Source of the DNA: Paenibacillus sp. N3.4
GTDB lineage: Bacteria; Bacillota; Bacilli; Paenibacillales; NBRC-103111
NCBI RefSeq assembly: GCF_008017805.1
Contig: NZ_VRTT01000046.1
Span: 1-58,297, forward strand
Reading direction: 5' to 3'
DNA length: 58,297 nt
Made by a program: the position numbers and the translations under genes. Below are positions 9,207-19,383 of the stretch, one piece after another (position 1 is the stretch's first letter; every line of letters begins with the position of its first letter). The notes below the pieces were generated by a model. The model saw only the letters and a program-made list of their open reading frames with translations, ran no database searches and had not been told where the DNA came from.

Positions 9207-12200
9207 TTACGCTTGAAAAAACAGTCTGAAAATCATGGTTGCAGCTTGAGCTCTGGATGCATGGTCCTTTGGAGCGAAACTTCCATCTTCCATGCCGTTA
9301 ATAATGCCAGCGCCTTTAATGGCATCAACTGCTGATTTCGCATAGGCAGCAATCTGAGGCTGATCCGTGAAGGCAGCGGAAAGATTGCCTGACGCAAGTT
9401 TCAGATTCAATTGCTGGCTGATTCGGTAAACCATAACCGCCATATCCTCGCGGGTAATGTTGTCGTTCACACCAAAGGTGCCGTCATCTTTGCCGTTTAC
9501 AATACCAAGCTTTTGTGCGCTTGCTACTGCGTTCGAGTACCATTGGTCTTTTTTGACATCAGCGAATGTTGAGATAGCTGTTTCATCCGACAGATCAAAG
9601 GTATTAATCAACATCTTAATAAATTCTGCGCGTGTCACTTCGCCAGTAGGATTAAATAATCCATTGCCTGTTCCGTTAATTGCACCCCTGGCAGCCAGTG
9701 CTTGAATATTATCCTCAGCCCATGCCATTGCCGATGTGTCGGTAAAGGAAGCATGAGAATAGGCAGCCGCATACTGACTAAAGTGCTTTGCCTTAAATTC
9801 AACATTGCCTGTTGCCGGGTTGTACTTGCCATTCTTAACGACCTCAAGTTTGCCTGTATCATCGATGTAATAAATGATAATGTTATTCGGCTTTTCGCCT
9901 GCTTTTATTTTGTAAGGGATGCCTACTTGCACGCCACTTCCGTTAAAGCTGCTGACCTTATTGCCGTCAATACGCAGATTGAAATCATACACACTGCTTC
10001 CGTTCAACTGCCCCTGTACATTTGCCGGCAGGTTGGCTGTGTCCACCGCTTCCACAGTAAGTTGAATGATGGATGAAGCAGTTCCGCCATTTTTGCTAAC
10101 CAGATCAGGATTGATTGTAACAGTTGCTAAGCCAGTATCCAACTGAATGGCTTTGATGCTGCCGTCTGCCAAAATATCCTGCACCGGAATGTCCAATTTC
10201 ATTTGCTTTGTACCGGCAGAGGCACTCACTACAATGGAGATTTTGTGATCAGTCGAAGCCTTTAGTGCCGATTTAATGTCTTCTGGTTTTACCGTTGCAG
10301 AAGCCACGCCGTTGGCGTCGGTTGTCGGTTGAACGGTAATTTTGCCAGAATCAGACGTAGTAGTCGGTGTGCTCGGTGTGCTTGGGGAGCTGGTTCCTGG
10401 TGTATACTCGCCTCCGCCTCCTGTATCCGACGCTGCCGTTACCGTGATGACCGCAGTAGCTTCCTTGCCTCCATCAACCGTCGTAACTTTAATCGTTGCT
10501 GTTCCTGCAGCAATAGCCGTTACTTTACCTGACCCATCAACCGTTGCAATGCCGATGTCGCTTGAGGTCCAAGTTACCTCTTCATTGCTGACAAATTCCG
10601 GTTGGAACTTAGTTTTCAATGCACCTACCGATCCTACTTGCAAGGAAAGTTTGGCAGGATCCAGCGATATGCCTGTTACCGCTACATACGAGCCAGGAGT
10701 CGAGAAAAATGTAACAAAACTATCCATCATGCCTTCTTTACTCGTTATTGCACGAATCACCTTAGCCGATGTGACGCCGATTGGCGCGGTATAAGCTATG
10801 CTATCCTTCGTCGGCAACGAGCCATCCGTCGTGTAGTAAATCGTTGCCCCTACAGTATCAGCTGTCAATACAACAGACTTTGCAGTTGCTGTTACAAGAG
10901 GAGCCTTAAGCTTTTGCTTCACTGTTTCAGGAGTGCCTGGTTCAATAGACAAAGCGTCGAAGTTAAATCCGTCGCCATTATCAATGATGCGAAGTGTTTG
11001 AACGCCAGCATCCAATTTCACTACGACAGAGACTTCCTGGTAGGTACTCCAGGCTCCTGTAGACGGCATGGATGCGGAACCTTTAAGCGTTCCGTTTGAC
11101 AATACCGAAGCGGAAACACCGCCTTGTGGCGTGGCATATTGGAGACGCACTTTGTAATAGCCTTCCTGCGGCACATTGATAAGATAATCGAATGTTGATC
11201 CTGCAGACGTGTACCCAAGATTATTCATGCTGCTTCCGTACTGTATCACCTGTTGGCCCGCTGCGACAAAATTCTCCGCCTCTACCTTGATAACCCCGTC
11301 GCTTCCCGCTGATTGTGCAGTCACGGGTTCAAAAGTGATATTTTGCATATCAAACGAGCCGCTGTTTCCTTGAATACGAATGATTTGCTCTCCGGCCTGC
11401 AGCTGTACAGAAAGCCGCGCACCTGCCCAAGCTGTCGATCCATACAAATTCGGAATGGCGTAAGAACCCAAGGTACTGAGATTTTCAGACTGCAAGAGGA
11501 ATCCTCCACCATTCGGAGAGGCAACCTTCAAGGTAACAGCATATTTGCCTGAGGCAGGCACGTTAATCTTAAATTCAGCCCAAGCTCCTGTATGGATGCC
11601 TGTGATTTTAGCGTTTGAAGTGTCCGCACCATTGATGGCTGCGCCTGATAATTGATAATAGTCGTTAGCCGTTACCGGGCCAGGCAAAATATTGGTGGCA
11701 ATCGTTTTGTGCCCTGTTCCGATCAGCATGACACTACCTGTCAGTGTCTGACCAGCTTCCGTACTCGAGTACGTGGCGGCCGTAACCGTCAACGGCGTAT
11801 TCACGTAGTAAGGCTTCGCAGGATTCCACCGCAATTGAACATTGGCTTGCGCCGAACCCGTGTAGGTTACGTCGCCTAACGTAATCCCCATCGCAGCCGC
11901 TTCAGTACCAAGCGCAATGGCGCCAAGCTTCGTTCCATATGTCATGCCTGTTACCGTTAGGGAGATCTCCTTATTATTCACATTATAAGGCAGAGATTCC
12001 GGAGCTACGGTCATAACTACCGGATCTTTGTGATCAAGTACAATTCGATCCCACTTGTACGTAATGACGGATTTCGCCGGAATTTGTGCAGCCACTTGCG
12101 TGCCGTCACTTACCAGTTTGAACGTTTGCGTGTTGTCGGTCTGATTAACGACAACCGAAACAATGGTTTTCTTGTCTGGGCTCATAAAAGAAACGTTCGT

Positions 12201-15200
12201 TACGTGATCCTTCGACCCATAATTGCTGTCAATTCGGATGTAGTCCGGCTTTACAAATTTCGAGTAGTTACCCAGTGTGTAATATTCCGGCGTTAGCCAA
12301 TAATGATCCGGATTGCTGGAATCCTGAATAACCATCGTTGGATCCGGTGTACCAACCCATTGATGGGTAGCGATATCACTGTCGAGCATAACAACCCACG
12401 AATTGTAGCTCTTAGCCCAATTGTGGAAATATTGCGCCATTCGGTCTGCACCCGCTGTCCCCCAAATGGCTCTTTCTGTCAGATAAATGTTCTTGGCTGG
12501 ATATAGATCATGCAGCTGGGACATCATCGAAGGGTCACCGCCGTAATCGTGGAAAGCCGTACCGTCAATGGCGTCGCGATTAGCTGCATCAGCTAACATC
12601 GGCGCCGGATAATTCATTGTGTCGCTGAAGTTATGGTCAAAGACCCAAATCTTCACATCCAGACCGGCAGCAATAAATTTCTGATGAAGCAGCTTGCTAA
12701 GCTCAGCTTCCTGCTGCCAAGGCATTTTGGTGCTTGGATACTCGATCTCTAAAAGTGGTTCATTTTGCAGCGTCATGGCTGTAATGTTGATGCCCTGCGC
12801 TTTGTAAGCCTGAATAAATTTAACATAATAATCCGCCAAAACAGGCAGATACTCGTCTTTCACTGAGCCCTTGATCATGCTGTCCGTCGTTTTCATCCAG
12901 CCCGGAGGGCTCCATGGCGAAGCGGAAGAATTTCATATCCGGATTGATCGCTATGATCTTCTTAAGTACAGGAATGATGCCATAATCGATATCTTTTTGA
13001 ATGGAGAAATGCGCCAGATTCGTATCGGTTTGACCTGGTGGCATGTCGTCATACGAATAGAATTGGCGGGAAGTAAAATCCGCCGTACCAATCGTCAGAC
13101 GAGTCATGCTCATGCCGATGCCATTCACATTGCTCACCAGCTTGCTCAGCAGCTCATTTTGCTTCGCATCCGACATCTTCGTTATATTGAATATTGTCGA
13201 TTCTTCCATCGAGGAACCCATGCCGGTGATCGTTTGATACTGTTTGTTAGGATCAATGTTGATGGTCGTCGCATACACATCGTTGCCTACGCTTGTCAGA
13301 TCAAGATTCTTCTGAGGCGTAAGCTGTTTAACCTCATCACCTGGTTGCCATTGCGGGGCATAATACCATAACTGACTCTGGCTGCTGCGTTCGCTGGAAA
13401 GCCAGCTCTGTACCGCACCTTGACCGCCTGAGACCGGATTCTGCGGGGTAATTGCTCCACCGGTATTTCCGCCCTGGACAGCCGCAGGTCCAAAGCCTGC
13501 AGAACCGAACCAATTGAAGTTAATGCCGCCGCTCGTAAACTGCAGCTTGATCTTTTGGTCGCCTGCTGTCAGATTTATCCCCTTAACGGTCGCTGTCTGC
13601 CAGGTTTGCCAGCCTCCGGTATAGCCAACTCCCTTTAGTTCACCAAGTGTATGACCGCCGGCATCCAAGATGAGCATTCCACCGTTCGTGGTACCGGCAT
13701 CGCCTCCCGCATAGCGGAAGTCTACGTCATAAGTTCCGCTAACTGGAACATTGATCATATATTCGAGCCAAGCGCCAGAGGAGGTATAGCCGATATCCTG
13801 CCCACCCCCGATGTCAGACGTGTTCTCACTTTTCAAACCATCCGATTTAGCCGTATAGTTCTCTGCCTCGACTTTTACATAGAGATCCTTCTGTCCTGGT
13901 TTGTCAGGCATAATGGGCAATAAAGGGGTTTCCTCCGCTTTTGCCAGCCCGTAACCATAATTAAACAACACATATTTCGGATCCAGGTTGGATTGCCCCG
14001 CTGCAGGATTCGTATAAGCTTCCGTGTAAAATGGCCAACGAACCGGCAATTTGCCCGTAAAGTCCTTGCTGCCGAACAATACGTCCGCTACACCTGCGCC
14101 TTCCGTACCAGGCAACCAAGCCTCCACAAGTCCAGCCCAATCATTTAAACGGTCGCCGATCATCAGCGGGCGTCCGGAAACTAGGACAACGATCGTAGGT
14201 ATGCCGGATGCCTTGATATTGTCCAGCGTGGACAAGTCTTCTGAATCGAGCTTAAGTTTGTTCAAGCCGTCACCGTTGCTTTCAGCATAAGGCGCTTCTC
14301 CGATGAAGACGATCGCGACATCGTTGCCTTCAGCACCCCGTCCGTGCTTATTGTAAATGACGTTCTTCTTGCTGCCAACCACTTGCTGAATACCTTGCAG
14401 AATCGTTGTTCCGGTTGTTGTATTACCCTTGGCTCCCTGCCAGGTAATCGACCATCCGCCGGATTGCAAGCCGATATCTGTGGCGCTCTTACCCGCCACG
14501 AAAATCTTATTCATCCCCGACAGCTGCGAGAGAATCGGAGAGCCGTTCACCTTGTTGTTTTTCAACAAGACAAGAGACTCGCTGACGGCCTTGCGAGCCA
14601 GCGCGCGGTGGTCCGCAGAGCCGAACGTTCCCGCCAGCTTGTTATCCGTCATCGGGTGTTCAAATACACCTGATTCGAACTTAACGCGCAGAATGCGGGT
14701 AACCGCATCGTCGATACGTTCCTGCTTGATCCCGCCCTCAGCAACCAACGCCTTCAGATTCGTGATCGTCGTTTTCCAGTCGGTAGGCATCATCATCATA
14801 TCTACGCCCGCGTTTACTGCAACGCTGATCTGATTTTTCAAGCCGCTAACGGCCTTGCCTTCCCAATCCTTCGTAATCTGCTGCACCGCATTATAGTCAG
14901 ATATAACAAAGCCGGTGAAACCCAGTTGTCCTTCACCCGTGCCTTTAAGGACATCGGTCAACAGACGCTTATTCGCATGCATTTTCAAACCTTGGATACT
15001 GCTATAGGAAGCCATAACGGTCCGAGCTCCGGCGTCAATTGCCGCTTTGTATATCGGCAAATCCAGCGCTGTGACTTGCTCTTCTGTCATACCTGTCACA
15101 TTGCCTTGGTTCACTCCGCCTTCGGTTAAGCCTTCGCCGAAGAAGTGTTTTGCCGTAGCGACCACGCTATCTGTGCGCTTCAGCTGATCTCTTGTTTCAC

Positions 15201-15867
15201 CCTGAAGCCCTTTAATGAATGCCGCTCCCATCTCGCCGACTAGCGCCTGATTGTCACCGAAGCCTTCATAGGTGCGCCCCCATTGAATATTTTGCGGATC
15301 CGCGATTGTTGGAGAGAACGCCCAATGGGTTCCGGCGGCTTTGATTTCCTGAGCCGCTGCAACGCCGATTTGTTCGACGAGGGCAGTGTCGCGCGATGCG
15401 CCCAAACCGATGTTATGCGGGAAGAGCGTTGCACCCAGCAGGTTGCTGTTGCCGTGAATCGCGTCAACCCCATACAGAATGGGAATGCCTAGGCGTGTGG
15501 ACAGTGCTCCCGATTGGTAGGAATCCACGAGCGACGCCCAATTCTCGCGGGTACTGTCCGATTGCTTGCCATTCGGGAACGAGCCGCCCCCGCTGAGCAC
15601 AGAGCCTAAGTAGTAATTCTGGACATCGTCGGGTGTGACGGACGCCCGCTCAGCTTGTACCATTTGACCAACCTTTTCGTCCAATGACATTTTGGCGAGC
15701 AGGTCGCTGACTCGATCCTCCACCGGTTTCGAACTATTCCAGTAAACGGCAAGCTCTGATGAAGTTGGATCGTTCCCCTCATTGGCTAACGCCGCTATTC
15801 CGGATAATGATGAGCTGATCATAATACTTGCTGACAGCAAGGATAACTTGCGTTTCCACATTCTCAT
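9207..15867 (-). CDS. Giant GH3-CBM6-GH30-CBM-Big2-SLH surface glycosidase (one frame break)
   Basis: About 2,219 residues after repairing one indel. Domains in order: signal peptide (1-29); GH3 with nucleophile D324 (VISDYNAV) and likely acid/base E524 (GEAPYAE), resembling exo-beta-glucanases; CBM6-like (about 663-795); GH30 (about 865-1270) with acid/base in TLQNEP (about 1035) and nucleophile in YLTERAIWG (about 1131); a CBM-like module, a CBM6, a chitobiase-C-like module and Big2 (about 1390-1815); a Ser/Thr/Pro linker; an SLH-associated domain; three SLH repeats (about 2038-2219) that tether it to the cell wall. The break is at 12924-12925: removing one C gives FFASPWSPPGWMK, the expected GH30 motif. 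GH30 with GH3 suggests endo attack on beta-1,6- or mixed beta-glucan followed by exo release of glucose. Last gene of the ABC operon; ATG 15867 follows GGGAGGAA. Linkage specificity is inferred. Confidence 0.88.
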
Positions 15868-15901
15868 GAATTTCCTCCCTAAAACATATTATTGCCAAGG
15901 G

Positions 15902-16744
15902 CTAGCCTTTTACCGCACCAGCGGTGATGCCCCTAGTAATTTGATCCGTGAAGATCAGATAAATCAAAATGGACGGAATCGCAATGATCGCCAGAACGGC
16001 GAATTGCGCCCCATAATTGGAAGAATACTGCCCCATGAAATAAACTACCGCAAAGGGAAGCGTTCTCAAAGAATCCTTGTCAATATACGTAACCGCCATA
16101 ATAAACTCATTCCAGCAGCTTAAAAATGCAAGGACCGCAACAGTGGCAATAGCAGGCTTTAGGAGGGGCAAGATGATTTTGTAAATCATACCTGGCACTC
16201 CGAGACCGTCCATAATCGCCGCTTCCTCCAGAGCCCTTGGAATCGTTTCTAGGAAACCGGTAATAATGAACATGCTCACTGGAATCGAGAATGCTGCATA
16301 AGGCAAAATCAGAGACAAGTACGAATTTAAGATGCCAACTTGCTTAAACAAAATAAAGTTAGGCAGCAAGGTGGCGTAGATCGGAATGATCATGCCGACC
16401 ATAATGAGCGCGAAAAACGTATTCCGCAGCCTCCACTTCATCCGTGTGAAAGCGTATCCCATCGTAATCGATAAAGCGACGATAATAACAATGGAAAGGA
16501 ATGAAACTAACAAACTGTTCAAAAAAAGCATCGTAATATGCGCGCCCTTAAAGGCGTCAGCATAGTTTTTCCACATCGGCGGGTTCGGCCATTTCAACAT
16601 GCTGGAACCGAAGAAATCACCGCTTTTTAAAAGAGAAAAGTCAAACAGCCACACGAGCGGAAACAGCTCCGCCAAGACAAGAATCGTCATAAATACGGCG
16701 AACAGCAGCCCTGAAATACCTCGAATTTTCATCTCAATACTCAC
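15902..16744 (-). CDS. CUT1 sugar ABC transporter permease, MalG type
   Basis: 280 residues with six predicted membrane segments and the EAA loop (EEAAIMDGLG near residue 180) that contacts the ATPase. Belongs to the carbohydrate-uptake-1 permeases. It overlaps the preceding permease gene by 11 bases and lies 34 bases before the giant glycosidase gene. No ATPase gene is present in the locus, as is usual for Paenibacillus CUT1 importers that share a common MsmX-type ATPase. The substrate is probably the oligosaccharide released by the downstream GH3/GH30 protein. Confidence 0.9.
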   Translation of the reverse strand: MSIEMKIRGISGLLFAVFMTILVLAELFPLVWLFDFSLLKSGDFFGSSMLKWPNPPMWKNYADAFKGAHITMLFLNSLLVSFLSIVIIVALSITMGYAFTRMKWRLRNTFFALIMVGMIIPIYATLLPNFILFKQVGILNSYLSLILPYAAFSIPVSMFIITGFLETIPRALEEAAIMDGLGVPGMIYKIILPLLKPAIATVAVLAFLSCWNEFIMAVTYIDKDSLRTLPFAVVYFMGQYSSNYGAQFAVLAIIAIPSILIYLIFTDQITRGITAGAVKG

Positions 16745-17618
16745 CTACGTCTTTCTTTAGCGCACGATTCAACAGCACGGTAATCAGCAAACAGATGATC
16801 ACTAACAGAATGGAAATGGCATTCCCATACCCATACAGTCCCTCGCGAAACGCTTTGGAATAGAGGTAAGTCGATAAAAACTGCGTACTGTTGGCCGGTC
16901 CTCCCCCGGTCATTAAATAGACGGTCTCCATCTGCTTGAACGCAGCCACCACAGCCAAAATAATGTTGACTCTAAGCACCGGTGCAAGAAGAGGAAATAC
17001 AATCTTCAGGTTGAGCTGGAACTGTGACGCACCGTCCAACATTGCCGCTTCGTGAAGATCCTTCGGCACTCCCTTGATTCCTGCGTAGTAAAGCAGAAAG
17101 GCGTAACCGAATCCTTGCCACATGCACACAAAAATAATGCAGCAAATGGCCAGTTTTGAATCTCCAAGCCAATCCTGCTTCCAGGCCTCTAATCCAATCA
17201 TCTCTAGCATTCGGTTTAGCAGTCCGAACTGGGTATTAAACACGCTTACCCAGAGCTGTGTCGTGACAAAGGTTGAAATAATGGAAGGAATAAAGATGCA
17301 TACGCGTAGTAATTTCTCAAATCGTCCACAGTACTGCACCAACATGGCGATCAGAACGGAAAATGGATGCTGGATCAGCACGAGCCCTAAGCCGAGAAGA
17401 ATAGCGTTGAGCAAGGATTTCCAAAACACTTCATCTTTGCTTAAGATTTCAATAAAATTATTCAGACCAATAAATTGGTAATTGGCTACTCCATCCCAAT
17501 TCGTCAGACTGTAGTAGAAACTTACCAGTATGGGAATGAAGATCATGGCTGTAAACAACATAAATCCCGGTGCTACGAGCCAGAAAATCGTTCTTTTGTC
17601 ACTTATGATGCTATTCAT
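16734..17618 (-). CDS. CUT1 sugar ABC transporter permease, MalF type
   Basis: About 294 residues from the preferred start MNSIISDKR (ATG 17618, preceded by AGGGTGAT). A longer frame to 17654 lacks a better ribosome site. Six membrane segments and the EAA loop HEAAMLDGASQ are visible. It pairs with the MalG-type permease just downstream, and the binding lipoprotein lies 75 bases upstream. Its role is to form the transmembrane channel of a sugar importer. Confidence 0.9.
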   Translation of the reverse strand: MNSIISDKRTIFWLVAPGFMLFTAMIFIPILVSFYYSLTNWDGVANYQFIGLNNFIEILSKDEVFWKSLLNAILLGLGLVLIQHPFSVLIAMLVQYCGRFEKLLRVCIFIPSIISTFVTTQLWVSVFNTQFGLLNRMLEMIGLEAWKQDWLGDSKLAICCIIFVCMWQGFGYAFLLYYAGIKGVPKDLHEAAMLDGASQFQLNLKIVFPLLAPVLRVNIILAVVAAFKQMETVYLMTGGGPANSTQFLSTYLYSKAFREGLYGYGNAISILLVIICLLITVLLNRALKKDVGEY

Positions 17619-17693
17619 GCTCATCACCCTATCGGAAACATGGGGGCCGCGCACCGTACCTCCAGCCGCTTGCCCCTCTTTTATTTGTACTAG

Positions 17694-19085
17694 CTATTTC
17701 GTTGCCTTTGCTGATTTGTCCGCCGCTTCGTCAATGGCATTCGCAAAATCTTCCGGCGTCATTTTAATGCCTTCCAGCTTCTGAATCGAATCATAGAACG
17801 TCTTTTGCGTATCGGAAGAGAACTTATCTTGAGCTACTGTTCCGCTGTAAGTTTTGGAGTTGTTGAAGATTTTGGTCAAATCCTTCTGAACTTCCGTTTC
17901 CTTGCCCGTTAAATATTGATCATATTTTTGGGCAGGGAATGTAATCCCATTTTGCCAAACCCCTTTGGCCCAGCCATCCGGACGGAACATCCATTTCAGG
18001 AACTCAATCGCTTCTTTCTTGTGCTTCGAGTTATTGGAAACCGCGTATCCGCCGCCAAACCAAGCTGTAAGGTCATCAGTGCTTCCTTTGCCACCTTCAA
18101 TGGATGGAATCGGGAATGCGCCGATATTGTTGCGCACTTCTTCAGGGAAATTCGCGTCCGAAGCCATCCCCATCTCCCATTCGCCCATCATGAACATCGC
18201 CGCTTTGCCTTGACCAAACATATTGCGGGCTGCGCCGTAATCCTGATTCAAGAAGCCATCTCCGAAGGCTCCCGCCTTCACCCAGCGCTGCACTGCTTTC
18301 GCCGCCTCAACCGTAGCCGGATCTTTATAGGTACCGCTTCGATCCATCGCTTTCTTCGATGTGTCCCAAGTGCCGGATGCTCGCTGCACCAGCGTGTCGA
18401 ACCATAAACCGGAGGTCCATGCTTCTCTGCCATCCATAGCAATAGGCACAATCTTTTTCGCCTTCAGCTTATCAAACACACTGAACAGCTCAGCTTCCGT
18501 CTTCGGTACTTGCAGCCCGTTGTCCGCAAACACCTTCTTGTTGTAATAAAGAACCCAGAAATCGGAATTGCGCGGAATGCCATACAATTTGCCGTCAAAT
18601 GAGAATCCATCAAGCGAGGAGGGAATGAACCCCATATCCTTCAAATCGGCCTTATTGATTTCCGCCAAAGCATTGTTATTGACAAGCGGTTTAAGGAAAT
18701 TCGTATTCCCCCAGGCACTGATAATGTCAGGCAGTTGATTAGAAGCATTATAAACCTTAATCTTGTCCTGGTACTGAGGATCGGGAGAAAGCGTCTCCAC
18801 TTTAATCGTAATATTCGGGTTGTTCTTCATGTAAGCTTCAATCAACTCTTGTTCGAGCTTGCCTTGACCAACTGCGCGATCCGAATTGTTCGTAAAAAAA
18901 GACAATGTAATCTTTTCACCCTTCGGAGCTTCTGTCGCTGCTGGAGCGGTTGGGCTCGCCGTTGCTGCGCTCGGTGCAGCCGAGCTCGGCGTTGTAGAGG
19001 CACCGCCTCCACAGCCCGTAAGTCCGAGTGCAGTCGTCAGAACAGCGAGACTAATTCCTGCTTGTTTAATACGTAATGTTTTCAT
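17694..19085 (-). CDS. Sugar-binding lipoprotein of ABC importer (SBP family 1)
   Basis: About 463 residues. Lipoprotein signal peptide with lipobox LTGC, then an Ala/Pro/Thr-rich tether and the extracellular solute-binding fold. It captures the oligosaccharide outside the membrane for the two permeases downstream. ATG 19085 is preferred over GTG 19094 because AAGGTGG sits just before the ATG, whereas the GTG is part of that ribosome site. First gene of the operon; the upstream region holds the paired direct repeats at 19172-19204 that probably bind the divergently encoded AraC regulator. Confidence 0.92.
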   Translation of the reverse strand: MKTLRIKQAGISLAVLTTALGLTGCGGGASTTPSSAAPSAATASPTAPAATEAPKGEKITLSFFTNNSDRAVGQGKLEQELIEAYMKNNPNITIKVETLSPDPQYQDKIKVYNASNQLPDIISAWGNTNFLKPLVNNNALAEINKADLKDMGFIPSSLDGFSFDGKLYGIPRNSDFWVLYYNKKVFADNGLQVPKTEAELFSVFDKLKAKKIVPIAMDGREAWTSGLWFDTLVQRASGTWDTSKKAMDRSGTYKDPATVEAAKAVQRWVKAGAFGDGFLNQDYGAARNMFGQGKAAMFMMGEWEMGMASDANFPEEVRNNIGAFPIPSIEGGKGSTDDLTAWFGGGYAVSNNSKHKKEAIEFLKWMFRPDGWAKGVWQNGITFPAQKYDQYLTGKETEVQKDLTKIFNNSKTYSGTVAQDKFSSDTQKTFYDSIQKLEGIKMTPEDFANAIDEAADKSAKATK

Positions 19086-19171
19086 CGTATCCACCTTCTT
19101 GAATCTAAATTTGTCATTTATGCTTCCATGAACTCATTGTAGGTGAGAGGATGCGAATTTGTTAGACACAG

Positions 19172-19204
19172 TTTTTCAGGTAATGTTGTACATTTTTCAG
19201 GTTA
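19172..19204. promoter_or_regulatory. Paired direct repeats, likely AraC-type operator
   Basis: TTTTTCAGGTAA (19172-19183) and TTTTTCAGGTTA (19193-19204) differ at one position. Their starts are 21 bp apart, two helical turns, so both face the same side of DNA. They lie 88-120 bp upstream of the binding-lipoprotein start codon and between it and the kinase/regulator pair. Spaced direct repeats are the usual site architecture for AraC-family activators such as the YesN-like regulator encoded at 21186-22829. Confidence 0.6.
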
Positions 19205-19259
19205 CACTTTCCATCACACACCGTATCTTTGGAGACGAGTTCTTTCTTTCTCAAAATTT

Positions 19260-19289
19260 TTGTCCGTTTTTATGATTTTGTTGTATAGT
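19260..19289 (+). promoter_or_regulatory. Candidate promoter of the kinase/regulator pair
   Basis: TTGTCC at 19260-19265, an 18-bp spacer and TATAGT at 19284-19289 match a sigma-A promoter moderately well. They lie about 95 bases before the chosen start of the histidine kinase. Confidence 0.4.
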
Positions 19290-19383
19290 TTTCACATTGG
19301 ACCCCAAACCGTTATTTTTCTTGTTGCTTGCCATACGCTTCTTTCTTATGATGAAATTATCCCCCAGCAGAGAAGGTACATCA

